In this document: positions 44,090 through 52,674 of the stretch, piece after piece | Position numbering within the stretch: the first letter of the stretch is position 1 | Layout: every line of letters begins with the position of its first letter | Assembly (NCBI GenBank): GCA_024233215.1 | Contig: JACKPW010000002.1 | Span: 248,001-312,000, forward strand | Direction: 5' to 3' | Length of the DNA stretch: 64,000 bases | Source: Verrucomicrobiales bacterium | GTDB lineage: Bacteria; Verrucomicrobiota; Verrucomicrobiia; Limisphaerales; J093 | Made by a program: the position numbers and the translations under genes | The notes under the pieces: model-generated | The model's database searches: none | What the model saw: the letters and a program-made list of their open reading frames with translations, nothing else | Told to the model about the DNA's origin: nothing

Positions 44090-45778
44090 ATGAGATTTGG
44101 ATATCGCGTTCGGAGGGATTGGATGATTGTCAGCGCGTGTACGTTTGCAGCGCTTTCGGGACTCCTGGGCAGCCTCATGGCTGCTGACTCCTGGACAGGT
44201 GTGAAGGTCGTGCCGCTCGGGTTTGAGACCCAGATGGATGACGGCCTGGCCGGGACCATTCATCAGCCCCTGAAAGTGCAGAATCTCTACTCTGCGGACC
44301 TCTTCACCTCCGGCCCGCTGCGGTTGACGGGGCTTGGCTACAGGCCCAAGACCAGCAGTGCGGAGGGGGTCGTGCCTTCGGCGGAGGTCACCATCCGAAT
44401 CAGTACCAGTCCGAAGCTGCCCGGGGAACTCGCGAGCAATTACGAATCGAACCATGGCGTTGATGTTCAAGTTGTCTTCTCCGGCACGCGGACCTTCGAC
44501 GCGGGCTTGATCGGCGGTGAGTTCACCGCCTGGTTTCCGTTCGATGTGCCGTTCCTTTACGACCCGGCAGCAGGGAACCTGCTGGTCGAAGTGGTCACTC
44601 GGTCCAGCAGCGGGATCGATTACACCGACGCCTCGAACGACCTTGACGACAAGTCGTCGCGGGCGTTTGGCTACAATCCCGACGGAACCTCGGCGCAGTT
44701 TCGCGACACCGGCGCCGACATCCTGGCTTTGGAGTTCGATGCGGCGTTTCCCCTGGTGGTCCCGGCGGGTTTTGATTTGGTGGAGGATGATGGCTGGTCG
44801 GGGACCCTGGCGGTGTTGTTGCGGATGCAGGAGGTTTACGGCGCCGTCAGTTTTCCAAACCTGCCGATGGTCCTCAACGGTCTGGCCTTTCGCCGGGATG
44901 CCGATACGCCTTCCTTCGAGGACGGTGTGGCGCTGCTGACGATGCGGCTTTCCACCACGGCCACGGCACCGGATGCCATGTCGGCGACGTTCGCCGAGAA
45001 CTACGGCAACAACGTGGTCACCGTCTACAGCGGCGCCATCCAGTTGGCCAGTCCCACGGAATCCCAGCCCGGGAGTCCGGCCCCCTTCGAGATCGCGGTG
45101 CCGTTCAGTGCGCCCTACAATTATGATCCCGCCGATGGGAACCTGCTGGTGGAGATCATCGTTCGCTCCGCCGCCGGCATTGGTTGGAATGATCAGTCCA
45201 ACGAGCTGGACGACCATGCGAGCCGGGCCTTCAGCCTGTCGCCGGACGCCACCCAGGCGACCTATCGGGATTCGGGCGCCGATGTGCTGCGGTTTGACTA
45301 CACCCCCGCCGGCCCGCTGCTGCGCATCAGTCCGGCGGGCGGCTGGCGCGAAGGCCCGGTGCTGGTCACGATTTCCTCCTGGCAGACCGGTGGGGTGATT
45401 CGTTACACGCTGGATGGTTCGGAACCGACCGCCACCTCACCGCTCTACGAGCATCCGTTGAATCTGGAAGGCTCGACGATCTTCCGGGCGGCGGCATTTG
45501 CGGGGGACCAACCGGTGACGGAGGTGGTGGGCGAAACCTATGTGAACAGCCGCCAGCCGTTGATGCTGGGCGGGGTGGCGGGTCTGGACGGGAAGCAGGT
45601 CACGCTGGGGCTCGACGGCTGGGAGGGATTCTCGTTTGAAGTCCTCTCCACCACGTCCTATCGGACCTGGACCTCGCACGGAGTCCGGGTGAACCACGGT
45701 GGGCGAATCACGTTCGAGGATCCCCTGGCGAATGTTGTGGCCGCGCGGTTTTACCAACTGCGGATGGTGGAGCCCTGA
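44090..45778 (+). CDS. Secreted protein with two tandem homologous domains and a chitobiase/HexC-like domain
   Basis: The 562-aa product starts with a signal peptide (residues 1-31; MIVSACTFAALSGLLGSLMA). Two homologous units follow: 40-218 and 224-404, with matching stretches SGIDYTDASNDLDDKSSRAF and AGIGWNDQSNELDDHASRAF, and LLVEVVTRS/LLVEIIVRS. Next comes a CHB_HEX_C_1-like domain (about 410-490; VIRYTLDGSEPTATSPLYE). The C-terminus (FEVLSTTSYRTWTSHG to ARFYQLRMVEP) belongs to the module that also ends the two giant proteins. No catalytic motif is seen; the CHB_HEX domain suggests polysaccharide contact. Confidence 0.8.
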   Translation: MRFGYRVRRDWMIVSACTFAALSGLLGSLMAADSWTGVKVVPLGFETQMDDGLAGTIHQPLKVQNLYSADLFTSGPLRLTGLGYRPKTSSAEGVVPSAEVTIRISTSPKLPGELASNYESNHGVDVQVVFSGTRTFDAGLIGGEFTAWFPFDVPFLYDPAAGNLLVEVVTRSSSGIDYTDASNDLDDKSSRAFGYNPDGTSAQFRDTGADILALEFDAAFPLVVPAGFDLVEDDGWSGTLAVLLRMQEVYGAVSFPNLPMVLNGLAFRRDADTPSFEDGVALLTMRLSTTATAPDAMSATFAENYGNNVVTVYSGAIQLASPTESQPGSPAPFEIAVPFSAPYNYDPADGNLLVEIIVRSAAGIGWNDQSNELDDHASRAFSLSPDATQATYRDSGADVLRFDYTPAGPLLRISPAGGWREGPVLVTISSWQTGGVIRYTLDGSEPTATSPLYEHPLNLEGSTIFRAAAFAGDQPVTEVVGETYVNSRQPLMLGGVAGLDGKQVTLGLDGWEGFSFEVLSTTSYRTWTSHGVRVNHGGRITFEDPLANVVAARFYQLRMVEP

Positions 45779-45824
45779 CCCCATCGACCTTGGCGGATCC
45801 CAATCGGGGCACCCGGTCCAGGAC

Positions 45825-45965
45825 GTCGCGGCGAACCGGCGTTCGCCGGAGGTGCCCGGATTGTCCCATTTGACCTGAACCCGGGCAGGGAGAGGGTGCC
45901 GAAAAGGGAGGGTGCCGCAGGAGTTCCCCGACCGGCTTCGGCGGATGCCAGTCCGCCGCCACGGG
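45825..45965. repeat. Dispersed repeat, family D, copy 1
   Basis: GTCGCGGCGAACCGGCGTTC followed by GCCGGAGG at the left, and GGCGGATGCCAGTCCGCCGC at the right, recur at 54530-54611 (GTCGCAGCGAACGGGCGTTC; GGCGAATGCCAATTCGCCGC). It lies in the 242-bp gap before the fusion-enzyme gene. The right part is itself a short palindrome. Confidence 0.55.
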
Positions 45966-46038
45966 GGACGCATTCCGCCAGTCCCTTCACGCCGGCTTGT
46001 GATCGCGGTCGCGGTGGCCCATGCTGGCGGGAGCAATC

Positions 46039-49000
46039 ATGAGCCATTCCCACATCCCGGATACCCCACATGCTCCGCGCCGATTCGCCCGGCCGACCGG
46101 CCTGGCACTTGGCCTGCTGCTGGTGGCCACGGTGCCGGCGGCGACAGACCAACCCGTTCCCACCCGGAGCGTGGTCTTCAAGCAGGTCGGCGACGTGACG
46201 CTGCGGTTGAACGTCTTCGAGCCGGCGGGGCTTGAAGCGACGGATCGCCGGCCGGCGATCGTCTTCTTTTTCGGTGGCGGATGGGTGGGCGGGACGCCAT
46301 CGCAGTTCTATCCGCATTGTGCGCATCTGGCGGCGCGGGGTTGGGTGGCGATGGCGGCGGAATACCGGGTCAAGAGCCGTAACGGGACGTCACCCTACGA
46401 ATGCGTGCAGGATGGAAAGTCGGCAATACGCTGGGTGCGGGCGCATGCGACAGAACTCGGCATCGATCCGGATCGCATCGCGGCGGGGGGCGGTTCGGCC
46501 GGTGGGCAGGTGGCGGCCGCCACCGCGACGTTGGAAGGGTTTGATGAACCCGGCGAAGACCCTGCAGTCAGCGCCCGACCCGACGCGCTCGTGTTGTTCA
46601 ATCCGGTGTTTGACAATGGCCCGGAAGGTTGGGGCCACGACCGGGTGAAGGATCGTTGGGAGGAATTCTCACCGCTGCACAACATCCGGTCGGGGGTGTC
46701 GCCGGCAATCGTGTTCCTGGGCACGGAGGACAAGCTGATCCCGGTGGCGACGGCGCAGGAGTTCCGGCGTCGCATGGAAGAGTCGGGCAATCGTTGCGAA
46801 CTGCGTCTCTACGAGGGCCAGGGTCATGGGTTCTTCAATCACGGTCGCGATCACAACCGCTGGTACGACGCGACGGTGAACGAAATGGACGGGTTCCTGG
46901 ATTCGCTGGAGTGGGAAGCCAAACCGGCGACCGGCGTACGACCGTCGCTGGAAGCCGGTTGGGACGCGCCGCCCAACGAGGCGCGGCTCCGGGCCTACTG
47001 GTGGTGGTTGAACGGCAACGTCACGAAGGGCGCCATCACGCGCGACCTCGAGGCGATGAAGGAAATGGGCTGGGGCGGCGCGTTGATCTGTGATGCGGAC
47101 GGTTCGAGCCAGGACGGGAACGAGCGCGCGCCGCACGGCCCAGATTTCTTCAGTGACGCGTGGCGGGAGCTGTACCGACATGCCCTGCACGAAGCGGCCC
47201 GGTTGGGACTCGAAATGAGCCTGAACATCCAAAGCGGCTGGAATCTCGGAGGCCCGATGGTTTCTCCCGAGGACGCTCCGAAACAACTCGTCTGGACGAG
47301 CCGCACGGTCGAAGGCCCGGCCGTGCTCGACGAGAAGCTGACCCAACCCCGGGCGCGCGACGGTTTCTATCGCGACCTCTTCGTGCTGGCGGTTCCGGTC
47401 GCTTCCACCTCGCAGGTCGATCCGCGATTCGAATCCCTTCGGAGCAGCTCGGCGCAATCGGCGTTCCCCGCAAGCCTGGCCGGCGATGGCAATCCGGACA
47501 CCTACTGGGTTTCCGGCACGGACACGAGCGAGGCCGGACCGTCTCCCGAACGGCCGCAGTGGCTGGAGTTGGTGTTCCGGGAACCCATCTCCGCCACCCA
47601 CCTCACCATCCTGCCGCGCGCCGGTTACGGTCCGCGGGCCGGTGTCGTGCAGGTCGGCCCGGATGGACAGACCTTCCGCAAGGTCGGTTCCTTCAGGACC
47701 GACGACAACGCGCAGCCGCTCGAAGTGCCGTTGGACGATGCGAGCGGACGCGTGTTTCGCGTGGAATTCACAGGCGCATTTGATCCGCGGTTCCCGGATG
47801 CCCCGAGGAACGTGCAGGTGGCCGGGCTCACGTTGAGCGGGCCGGGAGGGGAGGCGCCCGTTGCGGTGGCGCGACGTCCGTTACTGAACCTCGAACAGAA
47901 GGCGCTGCGGCGGGCGCTGCATTTCTCCGCGCCGGACACGACGCCGCTGCTCGAGCGGGCCCCTTCCGTGCCGGGGGAGGCGGATGCTTCGGTGAATCAG
48001 GTCGTGAATCTCACGGCGTCCCTCACGGCCGACGGCGCGTTGCGCTGGGAGGTGCCGGCGGGGCGTTGGGAGATCCTGAGGTTGGGATGCACGTTGAATG
48101 ACCATTGCCGCGTGTCGACGTGCAGCGAGGGCTGGGATGGTTACGCCATCGATCCGTTCGATGCCGGCGCCTTCACGCGCTATTGGGACGCCGTGGTCGA
48201 GCCGTTGATCGCGGACGCGGGTCCGCTGGCGGGAACCACGTTGAAATACCTGCACACGGACAGTTGGGAAGTGGAAGTGGCGAACTGGACGCCGACGTTG
48301 CGCGAGGAGTTCCGGCAACGTCGTGGCTACGATCCGTTGCCCTGGTTGCCGGTGATCACCGGTCGGATCATCGGAAGTCGCGACGCGAGCAACCGTTTCC
48401 TGCATGACCTGCGGCGGACCATGGGCGACCTGGCGATCGATCATCACTATCGGATGTTCAAGGAACGCGCCCATGGCCACGGGCTGTTGATTCACCCGGA
48501 GTCGGGCGGGCCGCATGCGGTGCCGATCGACGCCCAGCAATGCCTGATGTTTGACGACGCGCCGATGAGCGAGTTCTGGGCCTGGTCCTGGCGCCATCGC
48601 ATTGGTGATGCCAACCGGTTCTTCGTCAAGCAACCGGCGTCGGCGGCGCATGTCGGCGGACATCGCTATGTGCTGGCGGAGGGTTTCACGACGATTGGGC
48701 CGCACTGGCAGGAAACGCTTTGGGACAACCTCAAGCCGGCGTTTGACCATGCCGGTTGCGAGGGGTTGAACCGGCTGGTCTGGCACGAGTTCGTCTGTTC
48801 GCCGGAGGAGATGGGCATCCCCGGCCAGCAGTACTTTGCCGGCACCCACGTGAATCCGAACGCCACCTGGTGGCCCCGCGGGAAGCCCTTCTTCGATTAC
48901 CTCAACCGCTGCCAGTGGATGCTGCAGCAGGGGCGCTTCGTGGCGGACGTGGCCTGTTACTACGGCGATCACGTGCCGAACTTCGCGCAGTACAAGGCGA

Positions 49001-50238
49001 CCGATCCAGCGGGGGCGCTGCCGGGACAGGACTACGACGTGCTGTCGGCCGATGCGGTGATCCAGCGCTTGCGGGTGGAGAACGGTCGTTTGGTGCTGCC
49101 GGACGGCATGAGCTACCGGGTTCTGGCGTTGCCGGATCGGGAGGCGATTTCGTTGCCGGTCCTGGAGAAGGTGAATGAACTCGTGGCCGACGGCGCGGTG
49201 ATCGTGGGACGCAAGCCCGTTCGCGCCACGAGCCTGCAGAACCCATCGGCGGACGATCACCGCGTGCAGCAACTTGCCCGCCGGCTCTGGGGAGGCGAGG
49301 TCGCCGGTGGCAAGGTCTACGCCGAACAGCCCGCACGGGAAGTCCTGGCCGATCTGGGCGTTTCGCCCGATTTCACCTGCGCACCCGCAGATGCCAGATC
49401 GATGGGTCTGACGCTCGACACCATCCATCGTCGGCTGGACGAAACCGACATCTACTTCCTGGCCAACCGCACGAACCGGGCCGCCCGGTTTGACTGTAGC
49501 TTCCGGGTGGCAGCCAAGGCACCGGAGCTCTGGAATGCGGTGACCGGCGAGCGTCGGTTCGCGTCGGCGTATGAATCGGCGAACGGCCGGACGACCCTGC
49601 CGCTGGAGTTTGCCCCGTGCGGCTCGTGGTTTGTGGTGTTCCGGGAACCGGCGGAGGCGCACCCGCCCACGGCACCGGAGAATCGGCACGAAGCCGACCT
49701 GATCGCCGAACTCTCCGGCCCCTGGCAGGTCCACTTCCCGCGCGGCATGAGCGCCGATGAATTCAGCGAGCGGGAGATGCTCTCTTCCGCCACCCGGACC
49801 GTCGTGTTCGATTCGTTGGAGTCCTGGACTTCGCGGCCCGAACCGGGGATCAAGTTCTACTCGGGTGCGGCGAGCTACATGCGGGGTTTCGATTTGCCGG
49901 AGGCGGACGCACCCGCCGGGAACCGTCGAATCTTGCTGGATCTTGGAGAGGTTCGTGAACTCGCCGACGTTCGCGTGAACGGCCGGGAATGCGGCATCGT
50001 CTGGACACCGCCGTTTCGGGTGGACATCACCGAGGCGGTGAAGCCGGGCGCGAACACGCTCATGGTGGACGTCATCAACTTCTGGCCGAACCGCCTGATT
50101 GGCGACTCCGCCCTGCCGGTGGAGCAGCGACGGACGCAGACGAACATCCGCAAGTTCACCCCGGAGTCGGAGTTGATGCGGTCGGGGTTGTTTGGACCCG
50201 TGCGGTTGCTGCGAACTCAGGATGCCGTAGCGCGGTGA
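46039..50238 (+). CDS. Esterase-glycosidase fusion: alpha/beta hydrolase plus GH106-like domain
   Basis: The ATG at 46039 is preferred over 46021 because GGGAG lies 5 bp before it; product about 1399 aa. A hydrophobic signal-like stretch (TGLALGLLLVATVPAA) follows. Residues about 45-290 form an alpha/beta hydrolase: oxyanion-type FFFGGGW, nucleophile GGGSAGGQ, acid EDKLIP and base GQGHGFF. From about 310 a GH106-like glycosidase begins (RAYWWWLNGNVTKGAITRDL, GLEMSLNIQSGWNLGGP), with ancillary beta-sandwich regions (AGYGPRAGVVQVGPDGQTF; ADVRVNGRECGIVWTPPF at the end). GH106 enzymes act on alpha-L-rhamnosides. Fusion could remove acyl groups and a sugar from one chain. The region next to it encodes lyases, a sulfatase and an esterase. 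Confidence 0.85.
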   Translation: MSHSHIPDTPHAPRRFARPTGLALGLLLVATVPAATDQPVPTRSVVFKQVGDVTLRLNVFEPAGLEATDRRPAIVFFFGGGWVGGTPSQFYPHCAHLAARGWVAMAAEYRVKSRNGTSPYECVQDGKSAIRWVRAHATELGIDPDRIAAGGGSAGGQVAAATATLEGFDEPGEDPAVSARPDALVLFNPVFDNGPEGWGHDRVKDRWEEFSPLHNIRSGVSPAIVFLGTEDKLIPVATAQEFRRRMEESGNRCELRLYEGQGHGFFNHGRDHNRWYDATVNEMDGFLDSLEWEAKPATGVRPSLEAGWDAPPNEARLRAYWWWLNGNVTKGAITRDLEAMKEMGWGGALICDADGSSQDGNERAPHGPDFFSDAWRELYRHALHEAARLGLEMSLNIQSGWNLGGPMVSPEDAPKQLVWTSRTVEGPAVLDEKLTQPRARDGFYRDLFVLAVPVASTSQVDPRFESLRSSSAQSAFPASLAGDGNPDTYWVSGTDTSEAGPSPERPQWLELVFREPISATHLTILPRAGYGPRAGVVQVGPDGQTFRKVGSFRTDDNAQPLEVPLDDASGRVFRVEFTGAFDPRFPDAPRNVQVAGLTLSGPGGEAPVAVARRPLLNLEQKALRRALHFSAPDTTPLLERAPSVPGEADASVNQVVNLTASLTADGALRWEVPAGRWEILRLGCTLNDHCRVSTCSEGWDGYAIDPFDAGAFTRYWDAVVEPLIADAGPLAGTTLKYLHTDSWEVEVANWTPTLREEFRQRRGYDPLPWLPVITGRIIGSRDASNRFLHDLRRTMGDLAIDHHYRMFKERAHGHGLLIHPESGGPHAVPIDAQQCLMFDDAPMSEFWAWSWRHRIGDANRFFVKQPASAAHVGGHRYVLAEGFTTIGPHWQETLWDNLKPAFDHAGCEGLNRLVWHEFVCSPEEMGIPGQQYFAGTHVNPNATWWPRGKPFFDYLNRCQWMLQQGRFVADVACYYGDHVPNFAQYKATDPAGALPGQDYDVLSADAVIQRLRVENGRLVLPDGMSYRVLALPDREAISLPVLEKVNELVADGAVIVGRKPVRATSLQNPSADDHRVQQLARRLWGGEVAGGKVYAEQPAREVLADLGVSPDFTCAPADARSMGLTLDTIHRRLDETDIYFLANRTNRAARFDCSFRVAAKAPELWNAVTGERRFASAYESANGRTTLPLEFAPCGSWFVVFREPAEAHPPTAPENRHEADLIAELSGPWQVHFPRGMSADEFSEREMLSSATRTVVFDSLESWTSRPEPGIKFYSGAASYMRGFDLPEADAPAGNRRILLDLGEVRELADVRVNGRECGIVWTPPFRVDITEAVKPGANTLMVDVINFWPNRLIGDSALPVEQRRTQTNIRKFTPESELMRSGLFGPVRLLRTQDAVAR

Positions 50239-50274
50239 GGTGAAGAGTTGAATGTGGAACCGCCTTCGCGCCTC

Positions 50275-50453
50275 CCAGGGCCGGTGACGAAGTCGTAGCG
50301 CAGATATCCGGCGCTGCTGTATCGCTGAATTCAATTCGGCAGATCGTCCGAATCGTCGAGCGCTTGCGGATTGGAAATCCGCGATACAGCAGATCGGATA
50401 TCTGCGCTACGAACCAATGACTTCCGCTGACTTTGTTATTGGTCCTTTGGCAC
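50275..50453. repeat. Large palindromic repeat, family B, copy 2
   Basis: Arms 50294-50325 and 50381-50411 are imperfect inverted repeats of about 31 bp, nearly identical in sequence to those at 36281-36399. The asymmetric segment after the right arm (AACCAATGACTTCCGCTGAC) matches copy 1 in the same place. The 55-bp centre matches copy 1 only as its reverse complement. It lies downstream of the fusion-enzyme gene. Confidence 0.75.
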
Positions 50454-50486
50454 TATTGGGACGCTGCCAGCGTAGCCGGGCTCCTA

Positions 50487-51830
50487 CTACTCATTCACTC
50501 TCAGCGTGATGAGTCTCAACATGCTGGGCGAGGGGAGGGGCGGTTGGCGGGGGTGATCGTTGTTTGGTCCCAACGTTTCCCATTGCAGGATATAGCGAAG
50601 CTTCGGATCCCCTGAAGCTCCCAAGTCCCCTTTTCGCTGAATCTGCATTCCCTCGAAGTCGCTCTGAAGCCGGTTTAGTTCAGCCGGGAATTCGGGGGTC
50701 ACCGTGACCTTTCGGTCCAGGCGTTGGAGAGTCTGCTCGTCCAGCACGAGCCGTCCACTGCCGTAATCCCGGTGGCGATAGGTCATCGTGAGGATGCCGG
50801 GTTCCACGCGGCTCAGGCCGCTGATCTTGATGCCCAGGAACCCCATGCTCCCCCGGCCGCTGAATTCCACGCGCTGTTCCCAGTCCGTCAGCACGTGGCG
50901 CACCCACTGACCGGCTTCCGGGCGCGCGGCATAGATCTGCATGTTCCCGTCGGCATCGGCCTTGTGATAGGTGATGATCGGTCGGTCCTCAGAATCGAAG
51001 AACAGCTTCTCACAGCCGTTGACGATGCCGCCTCCGCTCGGGACCGGGTCCACCCAGGCGGATTGTTCAGCCAGTTTGATGGGCAGTTCAAGCGCCTGGC
51101 CAAAGACCGATTCCCAGTGGACCAAATCCTTGCTCCGGGCATGGGAAAGGTGGTGATTGGTGGCGCAGTCCGGCGTGTCCCGCCAGACCCAGACCAGGTG
51201 AAACCAGCCGTCGGGTCCGCGGGTTGGGCCCAGAGGATAGGCATTGCGAAGGCCTTCCCCGTCGAGCAGCGAGCCCTTGAGCAGGCGTGTCCAAATGCCT
51301 GCTTCGGAGTCGTACTGATTGTAGAATCTTCTCCCGTTGCCGGAGCCGCCGTCGCGGTAGGTGAAGATCAACTCGCCCCGCGGACCGGTTAGAAAGGCGG
51401 GATAGCAGACCCGATCCTCGGACTCACCGGTCATGGTTCGTTTCGTCAGCGTGGTGATGTTGCCCGGTTGCTCGGTGCGAAAGTAGATCAGGGGCACGTT
51501 GTGCATGTTGCCCGACACGTGCAACTGGCCGACCCCATCGATCGCCATCGTGATGTAGTTGTGCGAATCCCATCCGATCTTGGAAGGGAGGACCTGATAC
51601 TGCCACGTGTCCGAATCCAGCGCGCGGGAGGCGACGGTCATCCGCCGCTCGCGGTCATAGTAGGCGACGTATTGACGTGGGCCGGTGGTCAACAGGCAGA
51701 AACCGACCGGGAAATCCGCCGGCACAAGGGCGACGTCCAGGGAGGCTGCCACTCGAAACTGAGCGGGAGTCGAGGCGACCGTGGTAAGGGCGGCCTGCAG
51801 GATCCACGGTAACAGCCAAAGGTGCTTCAT
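50487..51830 (-). CDS. BNR_4-type beta-propeller protein, possible polysaccharide lyase
   Basis: The 447-aa product has a signal peptide (LLPWILQAALTTVASTPA) and a propeller body. The BNR_4 signature is clear: GWDSHNYITMAIDGVGQLHV (first 20 residues from G86), then SGNMHNVPLIYFRT, and FTYRDGGSGNGRRFYNQYD. H90 and H110 are 20 residues apart, the arrangement of the paired His in ulvan lyases of PL24/PL25 as I recall. Other BNR_4 members have unknown activity. It is convergent with the fusion-enzyme gene, and the sulfatase and esterases nearby fit a sulfated uronic-acid polymer. Signal peptide points to secretion. Confidence 0.78.
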   Translation of the reverse strand: MKHLWLLPWILQAALTTVASTPAQFRVAASLDVALVPADFPVGFCLLTTGPRQYVAYYDRERRMTVASRALDSDTWQYQVLPSKIGWDSHNYITMAIDGVGQLHVSGNMHNVPLIYFRTEQPGNITTLTKRTMTGESEDRVCYPAFLTGPRGELIFTYRDGGSGNGRRFYNQYDSEAGIWTRLLKGSLLDGEGLRNAYPLGPTRGPDGWFHLVWVWRDTPDCATNHHLSHARSKDLVHWESVFGQALELPIKLAEQSAWVDPVPSGGGIVNGCEKLFFDSEDRPIITYHKADADGNMQIYAARPEAGQWVRHVLTDWEQRVEFSGRGSMGFLGIKISGLSRVEPGILTMTYRHRDYGSGRLVLDEQTLQRLDRKVTVTPEFPAELNRLQSDFEGMQIQRKGDLGASGDPKLRYILQWETLGPNNDHPRQPPLPSPSMLRLITLRVNE

Positions 51831-52066
51831 CCGTTTGCTTCCTCTTCGCCAACCTTCGTGTTGAATTTGCGACCAGTACTACTTCGCACCCTGAATTGCT
51901 CCAACATTACAGCGCCTGATTTGGTCGCAGCAGTCACACCGGGCTCGGGTTTATCCTCTGCGCAAGCCCCAATGCGCAGACCTCCAAGTGGGTTCAGGAC
52001 GAAGTCGCCAGGATGCGGGCGATGGAGGGCAGAGTGTTCCGAACGGTGGAACTGAGCAGGGAACCA

Positions 52067-52312
52067 TTACGAGATTTCCTCACCTTCCGGAACCTGGCCG
52101 ATCCGAAGAAATGTCCTCACGAGATCACCCTCACCGCACGCGATCATTCCAGGAAACCGCTTGAACCATCTGCCGACGGGCACTTCGGGCTCGCCGGTGA
52201 GCCATTCGGAAAGCAATTGAAGCTGCCCGATCGGGATTTCTCGATCACGCACCCGGTCTTCCAAGTGCGCCACGAGAGCGCGAGGCACATCTTGCCTCCG
52301 GACTCTAGGCAT
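52067..52312 (-). CDS. Small protein, second gene of a TA-like pair
   Basis: The 81-aa product (MPRVRRQDVPRALVAHLEDR start) is basic at the N-terminus with a helical middle (EIPIGQLQLLSEWL) and conserved-looking RWFKRFPGMIACGEGDLVRT. I recall close relatives as short hypothetical proteins in Verrucomicrobia but no function. The start overlaps the stop of the 73-aa gene by 8 bp, so the two are coupled. Toxin-like status is a guess from size and pairing. Confidence 0.65.
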   Translation of the reverse strand: MPRVRRQDVPRALVAHLEDRVRDREIPIGQLQLLSEWLTGEPEVPVGRWFKRFPGMIACGEGDLVRTFLRIGQVPEGEEIS

Positions 52313-52526
52313 TCGGCTCGTCTCCGAAAAAGCCTGCGACGATTTGTTCCTTCAGTCGCTGCGCCTCCGCGGGGTCCTTCGCATCGACCATTCTTTGCTC
52401 GTATTCCGTCAGCTTCTCGCCGGCCCACGGGCGTCGCCTTTCGAGGGTCTGGAGGAATGCCACGACCTGCTCTTGCTCGGCAGGTGGGAGATGTTTGATC
52501 TCATTGATGATGACCGCAGCAGTCAT
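52305..52526 (-). CDS. Small antitoxin-like protein
   Basis: The 73-aa protein starts MTAAVIINEIKHLPPAEQEQ, a helical pattern common in small antitoxin-like proteins (leading amphipathic helix with LPPxEQ), followed by a charged helix (YEQRMVDAKDPAEAQRLKEQ). It precedes and overlaps the 81-aa gene by 8 bp. The pair stands between a lyase-like gene and a beta-helix gene, minus strand. No DNA-binding motif is certain. Confidence 0.6.
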   Translation of the reverse strand: MTAAVIINEIKHLPPAEQEQVVAFLQTLERRRPWAGEKLTEYEQRMVDAKDPAEAQRLKEQIVAGFFGDEPNA

Positions 52527-52674
52527 GGCGCAAAGCTATCTCCCGATTTGGTTCGAGGCAAGCGCCCCTTCTCTCGCAGGAAGCCAACACCCAAGGCCAT
52601 CAAGTCGATCGCATTCTCTCTGGCTTGACCGCCCTCGTTCGCCCCCAGATGCTCTCGGGGAAGCACCTCCAATT

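Noticed and set aside
47881..50334. 817-aa open frame on the minus strand opposite the GH106-like gene
   Set aside because: It lies fully antisense to a clear enzyme gene, shows no family motifs and is rich in Arg/His/Pro/Gly as expected of a GC-rich shadow frame.
52495..52674. Upstream extension of the 569-aa beta-helix protein to the ATG at 52495
   Set aside because: The added residues overlap the antisense small gene and lack a signal peptide, while MKDTPRNLV at 52675 gives a good one.
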